Origin: Flavobacterium panacis
GTDB lineage: Bacteria > Bacteroidota > Bacteroidia > Flavobacteriales > Flavobacteriaceae
Reading direction: 5' to 3'
Assembly (NCBI RefSeq): GCF_024649945.1
Contig: NZ_JANKMS010000006.1
Coordinates: forward strand, 124,001-188,000
DNA: 64,000 bases
In this document: positions 10,583-19,577 of the stretch, piece by piece
Position numbering within the stretch: the stretch's first letter is position 1
Layout of the letters: the number at the start of each line of letters is the position of its first letter
The notes under the pieces: generated by a model
The model's database searches: none
Told to the model about the DNA's origin: nothing
The model's input: the letters and a program-made list of their open reading frames with translations, nothing else
Translations under genes and position numbers: made by a program

Positions 10583-12913
10583 ATGAGAAATAAAATACTA
10601 TTTATACTTTTCTTCACAACGCTTTGCCTTAAAGCGCAGATTCCCGTACTTGATACTTACAATCAAGTCTGGACAACTCAAAGCACAAATTCATCCGAAT
10701 CTATGCCTTTGGGTGGCGGTGATATTGGTATGAATGTCTGGGTAGAAAAAGGAGATTTATATTTCTATTTTTCTCGAAGCGGCACTTTTGATGAACACAA
10801 TACTTTATTGAAATTAGGTCGTGTGAAAATCACTTTAAGTCCGAATCCATTTGAAGGGACAGAGGGTTTTCGTCAGGAATTGAAACTAAAAGACGGTTAC
10901 GTTTTAGTTGGACAAATTGATACCAAAATCAAACTTTGGGTGGATGTTTTTAAACCGATTATTCATGTTGATTTAGAAAGTAAAAATCCGTTAAAAATGA
11001 CGGCTTCTTATGAAAGCTGGCGTTATCAGAATCGTATTTCAAAAGGAAAAGAAAATAATGCCAATTCTTATAAATGGGCGCCTCAGGGAGATTTAATTAA
11101 TTTTAAAGATTCGATTGCTTTTGAAAATAACGGACTTAAATTTTATCACAGAAACCGTGAACAAACCGTCTTTGATGTTGCTGTAAAACAACAGAAAATG
11201 GAATCGGTTAAAGATCAAATGATGAATCCGATTGCCAATTTAACTTTCGGTGGATTCATGAAAGGCGATAACTTAAAACCAGATGGAACTTATTTAGGAA
11301 AATATCAAGATACCGATTTCAAAGGTTTTAATTTAACGAGCATTAAACCTTCAAAAAAGCATTCGTTAGAAATTTATTTAAACACTGATCAATCTGATTT
11401 TCCAACTTGGAATAACGGATTGAAAAATTTAATTGCTGAAAATAAAAACACAGCGAAACAAGCCGAGAAAAACACTATAAAGTGGTGGAATAATTTCTGG
11501 AACCGCAGTTTTATTTTTACACAAAAAAATCAATCGATTGAGAAAGATTCGGTTTATCAAATTGGACAAAATTATCAGTTGTTCCGATACATGTTGGGAT
11601 GTAATGCGTACGGAAAATATCCAACGAAATTCAACGGTGGACTTTTTACAGTTGATCCTGTTTACACGAATAAAGACCTGAATTTTACACCCGATTTCAG
11701 AAATTGGGGAGGAGGAACGATGACCGCTCAGAATCAGCGATTGGTTTATTTTCCGATGATAAAAAGCGGTGATTTTGATATGATGAAATCGCAATTGAGC
11801 TTTTATTTGGATTTGCAAAAAAATGCCGAATTACGCAGTAAAGTCTATTGGAAACATAACGGAGCATCTTTCACAGAACAATTAGAAAATTTCGGACTTC
11901 CAAATCCTGCTGAATACGAATGGAAACGTCCTGCAGATTACGATCCGGGAATGGAATACAATGCTTGGTTGGAATACGAATGGGATACCGTTTTAGAGTT
12001 CTGCCAAATGATGTTGCAGCAGAAAGAATATGCTAAAGAAGATATTCAGAAATACAATCCATTTATCATAAGTTGTCTTCGTTTTTTTGACGAGCATTAT
12101 CAATATTTAGCGAAGCAAAGAGGTAGAAAAGCTTTGGATGGAAACGGAAAATTAGTTCTTTTTCCAGGTTCAGCTGCTGAAACTTACAAAATGACAAATA
12201 ACTCGAATAGTACGATTTCGGCTTTACAAGTTATTACAGAAAGTCTTTTAAACCTTTCAGCGAATGAATTGTCAAAAGAAGACGTTGAATATTTAAAAGC
12301 ATTTCAAACGAGAATTCCGCCTTTGAATTTTGGGCAAATTGAAAATCATAAAGTATTGCTTCCTGCTAAAACTTGGGAACGTGTTAATAATACGGAAGTA
12401 CCACAATTATATCCTGTTTATCCGTGGGGAATTTATGGTATTGGAAAACCAGATTTAGAAACGGCTTTAAATACATGGAAATACGATCCGGATGCTTTGA
12501 AATTCAGAAGTCACGTGGGTTGGAAACAAGATAATATTTTCGCAGCTCGTTTAGGATTGACCAATGAAGCAGCAAAATACAATAAATTAAAAATGGCCAA
12601 TTCAGACCGACGTTTTCCAGCATTTTGGGGACCAGGTTTTGACTGGGTTCCAGATCATAATTGGGGCGGTTCGGGAATGATTGGCATGCAGGAAATGCTT
12701 TTACAAGAAGCAGACGGAAAAATCTATCTTTTCCCAGCTTGGCCAAAAGAATGGAATGTTCATTTTAAATTACATGCGAAACAAAACACTACGATTGAAG
12801 CTGAATTGATTAATGGAGAAGTAAAGGTTTTAAAAGTAGTTCCTGAAGAAAGAAAAAAGGACATTATAAACCTGATTGGAAAATCAGAAACTGAAAAAAT
12901 TACCATAAAATGA
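10583..12913 (+). CDS. DUF5703-type protein with (alpha/alpha)6 toroid, putative glycoside hydrolase
   Basis: The 776-residue protein has a Sec signal ending in LCLKAQ. An N-terminal beta-sandwich carries MPLGGGDIGMNVWVEKGDLYF, which resembles the PLGNG motif region of GH95 and GH65 proteins and the DUF5703 domain. The middle and C-terminal parts look like a helical toroid (FPAFWGPGFDWVPDHNWGGS, then LFPAWPKEW). It shares a 4-base ATGA overlap with the following PL1 gene, which points to translational coupling. I know of no proven activity for this family, so an exo-acting hydrolase on pectin side chains is inference from fold and context. Confidence 0.6.
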   Translation: MRNKILFILFFTTLCLKAQIPVLDTYNQVWTTQSTNSSESMPLGGGDIGMNVWVEKGDLYFYFSRSGTFDEHNTLLKLGRVKITLSPNPFEGTEGFRQELKLKDGYVLVGQIDTKIKLWVDVFKPIIHVDLESKNPLKMTASYESWRYQNRISKGKENNANSYKWAPQGDLINFKDSIAFENNGLKFYHRNREQTVFDVAVKQQKMESVKDQMMNPIANLTFGGFMKGDNLKPDGTYLGKYQDTDFKGFNLTSIKPSKKHSLEIYLNTDQSDFPTWNNGLKNLIAENKNTAKQAEKNTIKWWNNFWNRSFIFTQKNQSIEKDSVYQIGQNYQLFRYMLGCNAYGKYPTKFNGGLFTVDPVYTNKDLNFTPDFRNWGGGTMTAQNQRLVYFPMIKSGDFDMMKSQLSFYLDLQKNAELRSKVYWKHNGASFTEQLENFGLPNPAEYEWKRPADYDPGMEYNAWLEYEWDTVLEFCQMMLQQKEYAKEDIQKYNPFIISCLRFFDEHYQYLAKQRGRKALDGNGKLVLFPGSAAETYKMTNNSNSTISALQVITESLLNLSANELSKEDVEYLKAFQTRIPPLNFGQIENHKVLLPAKTWERVNNTEVPQLYPVYPWGIYGIGKPDLETALNTWKYDPDALKFRSHVGWKQDNIFAARLGLTNEAAKYNKLKMANSDRRFPAFWGPGFDWVPDHNWGGSGMIGMQEMLLQEADGKIYLFPAWPKEWNVHFKLHAKQNTTIEAELINGEVKVLKVVPEERKKDIINLIGKSETEKITIK

Positions 12914-15360
12914 TTAAGAAATTAGTTAGCTCTTTTGCTTTGGCAATGCTTTTGACAGCAAATGGGCACGCACAAAATACCGATAAACAGGTTGTAAAAG
13001 TCGATTTTGACTTTTTCCAGAGAAGATTGGAAGAAGTTCACGATCCAAGTTACGATTCGTGGGTGATCAATGAAAATAAAGAGGATCAGAAAACTTTTAA
13101 CGGAGTGACTTTTAAGTTAAAAGGAAACTTCACTTCAAAATGGTACAAGGTAGGAATGAGCGCTCCTTATTACAATAGATTAGGAAGTGATGGTTTGATT
13201 ACAGCTGAAAATTTAGAACTGAAAATTAGCGGTTTAAAAGCAGGAAAACATACACTTTTGACGTTTCATAATGCTTTTGATGTCATTACTGGAAAAACTT
13301 TTTCTCCGATAAAGATCTTCGTAAACGGAAAACTTCTGGAAACTGTAAATGCGAGCCAGAGAGCTAATGCAAAAGTTGATGCTGCAATGGCTTATATTAC
13401 ATTCAATGCAGAAAAAGGAAAAGATGTTGTAGTTCGTTTTGAAATTGATCCAACAAACAATCCAGATGTTGTAAAACAAATCGTTGTGAATGGTTTTGAA
13501 TTGGATACGCCAAACTTAATGAATCAGGCGCGTACTCCAGAACCTGCAAACAGAGATGAACATGTTGAAGTATCTAAAAATGTGATTCTAAAATGGGAGG
13601 CTCCAAAAAATGTTGTCGCTCATAAATTGTATTTTGGTGTAGATCAAAATGCGGTTGCAAATGCAACAGAATCGTCAAAAGAATTTAAAGGAAAATTAGT
13701 TGATAAAAGTTTCTCAGTTTCTGATTTGTACAGTGGTTCAACTTATTATTGGAGAGTGGATGAAGTAGATAATAACGGACAAGAAACTTTAGGAAATGTT
13801 TGGTCGTTTAAGCCTGCTCAATTAGCTTTTCCAGGTGCAGAAGGTTACGGACGTTATGCTGTTGGAGGTCGTGGTGGAAAAGTAATCGAGGTTACGAATT
13901 TGAACGATGATGGACCGGGAAGTTTACGTGATGCTATTAATCAGGAAATTGGCCCTAGAACAATTGTTTTTAATGTTTCGGGAAATATTAAACTGGCTTC
14001 GAGATTGGTGGTAAATCAGCCTTATATTACAATTGCTGGACAGACTGCGCCGGGTGAAGGAATTACAGTTACAAGAGCGCCGATTGGATTGACAGGAAAT
14101 GAAGGGGTTATCCGCTTTTTGAAAGTGAGAATTGGAGGAGGAAAAACGTTTGATGGAATGGGGTTAACGGGAGCTAATTTCAGTATTATCGATCACTGTT
14201 CAATCAGCTGGACGATTGATGAATCGTTTAGTTCGCGTGGTGCACATCATATTACATTACAGCGAACTTTAATTTCTGAGGCTTTAAACGTTGCTGGACA
14301 TGATAAATATGAAGCAGGAAAAATGCATGGATATGCGGCAACAATTGGTGGTGATATTGGAAGTTTTCACCACAATTTATTAGCACACAACGAAGGCCGC
14401 AACTGGAGTATTGGCGGTGGTTTAAGCGGCGATGGATTTTATACAGGAAGATTAGATATTCGTAATAACGTAGTTTACAACTGGGGAAAAAGAGCTACTG
14501 ATGGTGGCGCAAACGAAGTAAACTTCGTAAACAACTACTACAAGCCAGGAGCTTCAACTAAGATTTTTGTGGCTTTGAATGCACAACACGAAGGTGTTGG
14601 AAAAGGTATGCAACGTTATTTTTTTAATGGAAATGTAATGCCAGGTTATTTTGACGAGAAATCTCAAGATAAAGGAAGAAAAATGACTGTTACGAACAAA
14701 GAAATGGTTAATTATGAAACGTTTGTGGAAAAACCATTTTTCGAATCTTATGTAAACACGCAATCGGCTAAAGGAGCTTATAAAAATGTACTTTCTGATG
14801 TTGGTGCGAATCAGCCGTATTTTGATAAACACGATAACCGAATTATCGATGAAACTTTAAAAGGAACATTCACTTATAAAGGAAGTAAAAGCGGTTACGG
14901 CGGGATGATCGATAACGAAGAAGATGCTGGAGGTTGGCCAAACTTTCCGTCAGAAACTCGTTCATCAGATTGGGATACAGATCATGATGGATTGCCAAAC
15001 TGGTGGGAGAAAGCTTTTGGCTTAAACGAAAATTCACCAGTGGGAGATTTCTCAGATGCGAATTCAGATGTTGATAAAGACGGATTTACACAATTGGATA
15101 ATTATTTAGATTGGTTAGCTCAGCCTCATTATTTCATCAATTTAAAAGACAAAAAATCTTTAGTAGTTTCCGATTTTTTCAAAGGATACGACAACAAACC
15201 AGTTTACACTTTCTCTGAAGTTAAAAATGGGAAAGTGAGTTTAAAAGGAAAAGAAATTCAGTTCACAGCTGAAAATAAAGGTTTTGCATCATTCGTAGTA
15301 ACAGTAAAAGATGCTGAAGGAGATTCAATGAGCAGAACTATTAATTTCTTTGTGAAGTAA
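12910..15360 (+). CDS. Multidomain PL1-type pectate lyase
   Basis: The 816-residue secreted lyase has a Sec signal (residues 1-21), an N-terminal beta-sandwich (about 25-200) and a fibronectin-III-like module (about 210-300, STYYWRVDEVDNNGQE). The PL1 beta-helix begins at FPGAEGYGRYAVGGRGGKV and continues with NDDGPGSLRDAI and YITIAGQTAPGEGI. Near residue 695 DTDHDGLPNWWE followed by NSDVDKDGF looks like a calcium-binding dockerin or TSP3-type repeat. A short Ig-like tail ends the protein. PL1 enzymes cleave alpha-1,4-polygalacturonate by calcium-dependent beta-elimination. The start overlaps the stop of the previous gene. Confidence 0.88.
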   Translation: MIKKLVSSFALAMLLTANGHAQNTDKQVVKVDFDFFQRRLEEVHDPSYDSWVINENKEDQKTFNGVTFKLKGNFTSKWYKVGMSAPYYNRLGSDGLITAENLELKISGLKAGKHTLLTFHNAFDVITGKTFSPIKIFVNGKLLETVNASQRANAKVDAAMAYITFNAEKGKDVVVRFEIDPTNNPDVVKQIVVNGFELDTPNLMNQARTPEPANRDEHVEVSKNVILKWEAPKNVVAHKLYFGVDQNAVANATESSKEFKGKLVDKSFSVSDLYSGSTYYWRVDEVDNNGQETLGNVWSFKPAQLAFPGAEGYGRYAVGGRGGKVIEVTNLNDDGPGSLRDAINQEIGPRTIVFNVSGNIKLASRLVVNQPYITIAGQTAPGEGITVTRAPIGLTGNEGVIRFLKVRIGGGKTFDGMGLTGANFSIIDHCSISWTIDESFSSRGAHHITLQRTLISEALNVAGHDKYEAGKMHGYAATIGGDIGSFHHNLLAHNEGRNWSIGGGLSGDGFYTGRLDIRNNVVYNWGKRATDGGANEVNFVNNYYKPGASTKIFVALNAQHEGVGKGMQRYFFNGNVMPGYFDEKSQDKGRKMTVTNKEMVNYETFVEKPFFESYVNTQSAKGAYKNVLSDVGANQPYFDKHDNRIIDETLKGTFTYKGSKSGYGGMIDNEEDAGGWPNFPSETRSSDWDTDHDGLPNWWEKAFGLNENSPVGDFSDANSDVDKDGFTQLDNYLDWLAQPHYFINLKDKKSLVVSDFFKGYDNKPVYTFSEVKNGKVSLKGKEIQFTAENKGFASFVVTVKDAEGDSMSRTINFFVK

Positions 15361-15366
15361 AAATGA

Positions 15367-15570
15367 TTTCACGCAGATTTAGCTGATTGAGGCAGATCTG
15401 CACAGATTTTATTCTAAAAGGGAAGAAATAAAAAATATCTGTTAAATCTGCGGAATCTGCGGGAAAAATTAGATCTCTCGCAAATTTAGCAGATCAAGCA
15501 GATTCAATTAAAAAAATCTGTGACCATCAGCTTAAATCTTTTTATCTCGATAGTTATCGGGAGCGTGAAA
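15367..15570. repeat. Composite family A repeats inside TTTCACGC/GCGTGAAA arms
   Basis: The 296-base gap 15361-15656 holds TTTCACGC (15367-15374) and its complement GCGTGAAA (15563-15570). Between them are an A-type pair (about 15445-15464 and 15476-15495) and the palindrome TCTCGATAGTTATCGGGA (15545-15562). Rhamnosidase-cluster genes lie on both sides; no gene is visible here. Confidence 0.65.
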
Positions 15571-15656
15571 CAAAATTTAGAAAATAAAAATCCGCGTTTA
15601 ATCTGTGTCTTTACAAAGTAAATCCGTTTCATCCGCGTACCAAAAAAACATTCAAA

Positions 15657-17672
15657 ATGAAAAAGAACATCATCCTATCCTCTTTATTTCTTTCAACTGT
15701 AATCTTTGCTCAAAACAAAGGTTTGGTTGCGAATTCACAAAGTCCTTATTCTAAATTGCAAAGCGTTGGTTTGCAAGACGTAAAATGGACCAATGGATTC
15801 TGGAAAGAACAATTTGATGTAGAAACGAAAAATACCTTACCTTACATGTGGGATTTGTATCATAGCGAAACTTCTCATGCATACAAAAACTTCGAAATTG
15901 CAGCAGGATTGGACAAAGGAACTTTCAAAGGACCTTCTTTTCATGATGGTGATTTCTACAAGATTTTTGAAGGAATGGCAGCAACTTATGCCGTTACAAA
16001 AGACAAAAAACTGGATGCCGAAATGGATAAAGCCATTGCGCTGTTCGCGAAAGTACAACGTAAAGATGGTTATATTCATACACCAGTTTTAATTGACGAA
16101 CGCTGGGGAACTTTAGGTCCAGAAGAAGTTAAAAAACAATTGGGTTTCGAAAAATACAATATGGGACATTTAATGACTGCAGCTTGTATTCATTATCGTG
16201 CAACAGGAAAAACGAATTTCCTGAATATTGCTAAAGGAGTTGCTGATTTCTTGTATGATTTCTACAAAAAAGCATCGCCAGAATTGGCTAGAAATGCGAT
16301 TTGTCCGTCTCATTATATGGGAATTGTTGAAATGTACAGAACTGTAAAAGATCCGAAATATTTAGAATTGGCTAATAATCTGATTGATATTAAAGGAACC
16401 ACAAATGATGGAACCGACGACAATCAGGATAGAGTTCCATTCAGACAACAGACAACGGCGATGGGGCACGCTGTAAGAGCAAATTACCTATACGCAGGAG
16501 TAGCTGATTTATACGCAGAAACGGGAGAAAAAAAATTATTAGATAATCTAGAATCTATTTGGGATGATGTAACGTATCGTAAAATGTACATTACAGGTGG
16601 TTGTGGTTCATTGTATGATGGAGTTTCGCCAGACGGAACTTCTTATGATCCTACTGTGGTTCAGAAGATTCATCAGGCTTATGGAAGACCTTTCCAATTG
16701 CCAAACGCAACAGCTCACACAGAAACTTGTGCTAATATTGGAAATGTGTTGTGGAACTGGAGAATGCTTCAAATAACGGGAGATGCCAAATATGCTGATA
16801 TTGTAGAATTGGCGCTTTACAACAGCGTACTTTCGGGAATGAATTTAGAAGGAGATAAATTCTTGTACAACAATCCGTTGAATGTTTCAAATGATTTGCC
16901 TTTTCACCAAAGATGGGGAAATGTTCGTGAAGGTTATATTGCTTTATCAAACTGCTGTGCACCCAACGTAACGAGAACTGTTGCCGAAGTTGGAAATTAC
17001 GCTTACAATCTTTCGAAAGAAGGTTTGTATGTGAATTTATACGGAAGTAATAATTTGAATACAAAAACATTAAGCGGTGAAGCATTAGAAATTGAACAGC
17101 AAACCAATTATCCTTGGGATGGAAAAGTAACTTTGAAAATTGTAAAAGCACCAAAGGAAGATTATGCTTTTCTTTTAAGAATTCCAGGTTGGGGTTCAGG
17201 AGCCCAGATTTTTGTAAATAATTCACAGGTTATGGGTAAAATCTTTTCGGGTTCTTATTTTAAAGTAAACCAAAAATGGAAAAAAGGTGATGTGATTGAA
17301 TTGAACCTTCCGATGCCAGTTGAGTTAATGGAAGCAAATCCATTAGTGGAAGAAGTTAAAAATCAAGTTGCAGTAAAAAGAGGACCGCTGGTTTATTGCT
17401 TAGAATCAGATCAGCTTCCAGCGAATACAAGTGTAAATGATGTGATTTTAAACTTGAATTCTGATTTCAAAACTGATTTTACAGAATTGAAAAACAGAAA
17501 ATTAGTTACAATTGAAGCTAATTCGATTGTAAAAGAAGACAGTAATTTATGGAAACATATGCTTTACAAACCGATTTCAAAAGACGGAAAATCGTTGAAT
17601 GTAAAATTGGTTCCGTATTTTGCTTGGGGAAATAAAGGACAAGGTGAAATGACGGTTTGGATGTCACATTAA
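15657..17672 (+). CDS. GH127-type beta-L-arabinofuranosidase (DUF1680 fold)
   Basis: The 671-residue secreted enzyme has the Cys/Glu zinc-site signature of GH127 and GH146: HTETCAN (Glu356, Cys358) and SNCCAPN (Cys433, Cys434). These match the Glu338, Cys340, Cys417 and Cys418 ligands and nucleophile of Bifidobacterium HypBA1 in order and spacing. The fold is an (alpha/alpha)6 barrel with C-terminal beta-sandwiches (LLRIPGWGSGAQIFVNN, AVKRGPLVYCLE). Family members release beta-L-arabinofuranose, and a B. thetaiotaomicron GH127 acts on aceric acid in RG-II. Either target fits this locus. Confidence 0.88.
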   Translation: MKKNIILSSLFLSTVIFAQNKGLVANSQSPYSKLQSVGLQDVKWTNGFWKEQFDVETKNTLPYMWDLYHSETSHAYKNFEIAAGLDKGTFKGPSFHDGDFYKIFEGMAATYAVTKDKKLDAEMDKAIALFAKVQRKDGYIHTPVLIDERWGTLGPEEVKKQLGFEKYNMGHLMTAACIHYRATGKTNFLNIAKGVADFLYDFYKKASPELARNAICPSHYMGIVEMYRTVKDPKYLELANNLIDIKGTTNDGTDDNQDRVPFRQQTTAMGHAVRANYLYAGVADLYAETGEKKLLDNLESIWDDVTYRKMYITGGCGSLYDGVSPDGTSYDPTVVQKIHQAYGRPFQLPNATAHTETCANIGNVLWNWRMLQITGDAKYADIVELALYNSVLSGMNLEGDKFLYNNPLNVSNDLPFHQRWGNVREGYIALSNCCAPNVTRTVAEVGNYAYNLSKEGLYVNLYGSNNLNTKTLSGEALEIEQQTNYPWDGKVTLKIVKAPKEDYAFLLRIPGWGSGAQIFVNNSQVMGKIFSGSYFKVNQKWKKGDVIELNLPMPVELMEANPLVEEVKNQVAVKRGPLVYCLESDQLPANTSVNDVILNLNSDFKTDFTELKNRKLVTIEANSIVKEDSNLWKHMLYKPISKDGKSLNVKLVPYFAWGNKGQGEMTVWMSH

Positions 17673-17743
17673 TTTTTTTTGGACGCGGATTGGACGGATT
17701 TATTTCGTAAAGACGCGGATTAAAACGGATTTTAATCGTACTG

Positions 17744-17847
17744 TTTGTCATTCCGAGGGACGAGGAATCACACTCGTAACTCGACAAAGATTGGCGATTA
17801 AGATAGCGGAATCTCTAGTGTGATCTTTCCTTCGTCAAGGTGACAAA
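17744..17847. repeat. Family B repeat, imperfect arms
   Basis: The left arm TTTGTCATTCCGAGGGACGA and the right arm CCTTCGTCAAGGTGACAAA flank an interior with CACACTCG, CTCGACAAAGATTGG and CTCTAGTGTGAT. The arms are only partly complementary. The sequence just before it (about 17680-17740) holds CGCGGATT repeats. Confidence 0.8.
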
Positions 17848-17870
17848 ACAAAATCAATAAATAAAAAACT

Positions 17871-18857
17871 ATGAAATATATTCTAGCTTTATTTTTAATA
17901 ACATTTTCTGTATCAGCCCAAACGCTAGATAACAGATTGGCATTAACCGTGGCTCAGGATGGTTCAGGAGATTTTAAAACCATTCAAGAAGCGATAAATA
18001 ATGTAAAAGACAATTCAGAAAAACGAGTTGTAATCACTATAAAGCCAGGAAAGTATATTGAAAAGTTAGAAATTCCGGTTTCTAAACCTTTTATTACTTT
18101 AAAAGGAACAGATAGAAATAAAACTATTATTTCATTTGATGATTATTCTGGAAAACCTCTTCGCGAACCTGATCCTTCAGGGAAAAAAGAATTTGGAACA
18201 GGAACTTCGTATTCTTTCATGATTAAGGGAAATGATTGTACACTTGAAAATCTAACTGTTGAAAATACAGCAGGAAGAGTAGGACAAGCGGTTGCACTTC
18301 ACATTAAAGGTGATAGAGTTATGGTGAAGAATTGCAATCTATTAGCCAATCAGGACACACTTTATTTATCAGAAGGAAATACCCGAATTTATTTTGAAAA
18401 CTGTTTCATTAATGGAACAACTGATTTTATTTTTGGTGCTGCAACAGCTTACTTCTATAAATGTACAATTGAAAGTTTAGTAAATTCTTATATCACAGCA
18501 GCTTCGACTCCGCAAGGACAGGCTTATGGTTTTGTTTTCACAGATTGTAAGCTTACCGCTAAAGACAAATCGGTAGACAAAGTGTTTTTGGGAAGACCTT
18601 GGCGACCTTATGCGCAAACGGTTTTCATCAATACCGATATAGGTTCGCATATTATTCCTGAAGGTTGGAATGCATGGATTGATACCAGATTTCCTGATAA
18701 AGATAAAACAGCTTATTATGCTGAATATGGAAGTAAAGGTTCTAGTGCTAAATATGTGGCTCAGCGTGTATCATGGTCGCATCAATTAATGACAGAAGGC
18801 ATTAAGAAATATGATAGAAATTTGGTTTTGAATGGATGGAATCCGAATGATAAATAA
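17871..18857 (+). CDS. CE8 pectin methylesterase
   Basis: The 328-residue secreted protein is a right-handed beta-helix with all CE8 signatures: VAQDGSGDFKTIQEAI near residue 26, Gln161-Asp162 in QDTLYL, Asp185 in DFIFGAA and Arg242 in LGRPWRPYAQ. Asp162 and Asp185 are the catalytic pair and Arg242 binds the carboxylate. It hydrolyses methyl esters on homogalacturonan and so creates substrate for the PL1 lyases and the GH28 enzyme. It ends the first gene group and is followed by a terminator hairpin at 18930. Confidence 0.95.
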   Translation: MKYILALFLITFSVSAQTLDNRLALTVAQDGSGDFKTIQEAINNVKDNSEKRVVITIKPGKYIEKLEIPVSKPFITLKGTDRNKTIISFDDYSGKPLREPDPSGKKEFGTGTSYSFMIKGNDCTLENLTVENTAGRVGQAVALHIKGDRVMVKNCNLLANQDTLYLSEGNTRIYFENCFINGTTDFIFGAATAYFYKCTIESLVNSYITAASTPQGQAYGFVFTDCKLTAKDKSVDKVFLGRPWRPYAQTVFINTDIGSHIIPEGWNAWIDTRFPDKDKTAYYAEYGSKGSSAKYVAQRVSWSHQLMTEGIKKYDRNLVLNGWNPNDK

Positions 18858-18929
18858 TAACTTCCATGTTTTAGTGCTTATCAAAAGAAGTTCCGATAGC
18901 TTTTGAAAACAGAAATAAATCACTTAAAG

Positions 18930-18976
18930 TGCCTACTATTAAAGACTATGTCTACTATTAGTAGGCATTTTTATTT
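18930..18976 (+). terminator. Rho-independent-like terminator after CE8 gene
   Basis: TGCCTACTA (18930-18938) pairs with TAGTAGGCA (18959-18967) across a 20-base loop and is followed by TTTTTATTT. It lies 73 bases after the CE8 stop codon and separates the first gene group from the susC group. Confidence 0.75.
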
Positions 18977-19077
18977 ACTATAATAAAGAAAGAGAAATAG
19001 AAAAAGCTTCTTTTTTTTCTGTTTATCAGAAATTACTTTTAAAAATTCAGATTTAATTTTAGTTTATTTTAAAACAT

Positions 19078-19118
19078 TCCTGTACTATCCTGTATTGATT
19101 TTGTAGCCTTTTTAGTGT
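19078..19118 (-). promoter_or_regulatory. CAGGA direct-repeat site 1 (inverted) plus TTTTTAGTGT block
   Basis: On the minus strand 19078-19092 reads CAGGATAGTACAGGA, two CAGGA half-sites with a 10-base period. It matches 13 of 15 positions of both site 2 (19398) and site 3 (52707). Eight bases downstream on the plus strand, 19101-19118 shares TTGT and TTTTTAGTGT with the promoter at 52726-52743. Confidence 0.6.
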
Positions 19119-19397
19119 AAAATAAAATAGTTTTAAGTAATTAACTCTATCGTTTTCGTAAAAAATGGCTTTTTTGTAAGAAGTTATGAATCAGTTAACA
19201 TGTATGGGGTTTTGCAGAATAACTAAGTAATGTTTATTTTTGATAAAAATCTTATTATTTTTTAATCAAAATAGGATATTAAATTTGTTTTTATGCAAAC
19301 TTTTGTTTCGAATATTCTATTCCATATACTTTTTCAATCTTATTTTTATTAATATTGTTTTTTTTATGTCTTTTTTTTTGAGATTATATGATTAAAA

Positions 19398-19442
19398 CAG
19401 GATAGAGCAGGACGGTTGTAATGTATCATCGTTATATTTTTG
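19398..19442 (+). promoter_or_regulatory. CAGGA site 2 and candidate susC promoter
   Basis: CAGGATAGAGCAGGA (19398-19412) is followed three bases later by TTG (19416-19418), a 16-base spacer and TATTTTTG (19435-19442). The last box fits the Bacteroidota -7 consensus TAnnTTTG. The spacer is slightly shorter than usual. An activator site touching the -33 region is the simplest reading. Confidence 0.6.
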
Positions 19443-19577
19443 GAAGACAAAAAATAAATGTGTTTTAAACATTTAATAAAATTCTTTAAGATTTCTTTAA
19501 GTTAAATTTTATTATATTAAAGGAACATGTTTAACATGACTAACTAACAATTAATAAACTAACCAAAAAAAACATTT

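Larger units (their letters stand above)
18858..19577. other. Regulatory region between CE8 gene and susC-like gene
   Basis: This 720-base AT-rich stretch has no supported gene. It holds the terminator of the upstream group (18930-18976), two copies of the 15-bp CAGGA direct-repeat element (19078-19092 and 19398-19412), a candidate susC promoter (19416-19442), a palindrome CATGTTTAACATG (19526-19538) and an untranslated leader of about 130 bases. Unlike other large gaps it carries none of the dispersed palindromic repeat families. Confidence 0.75.
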
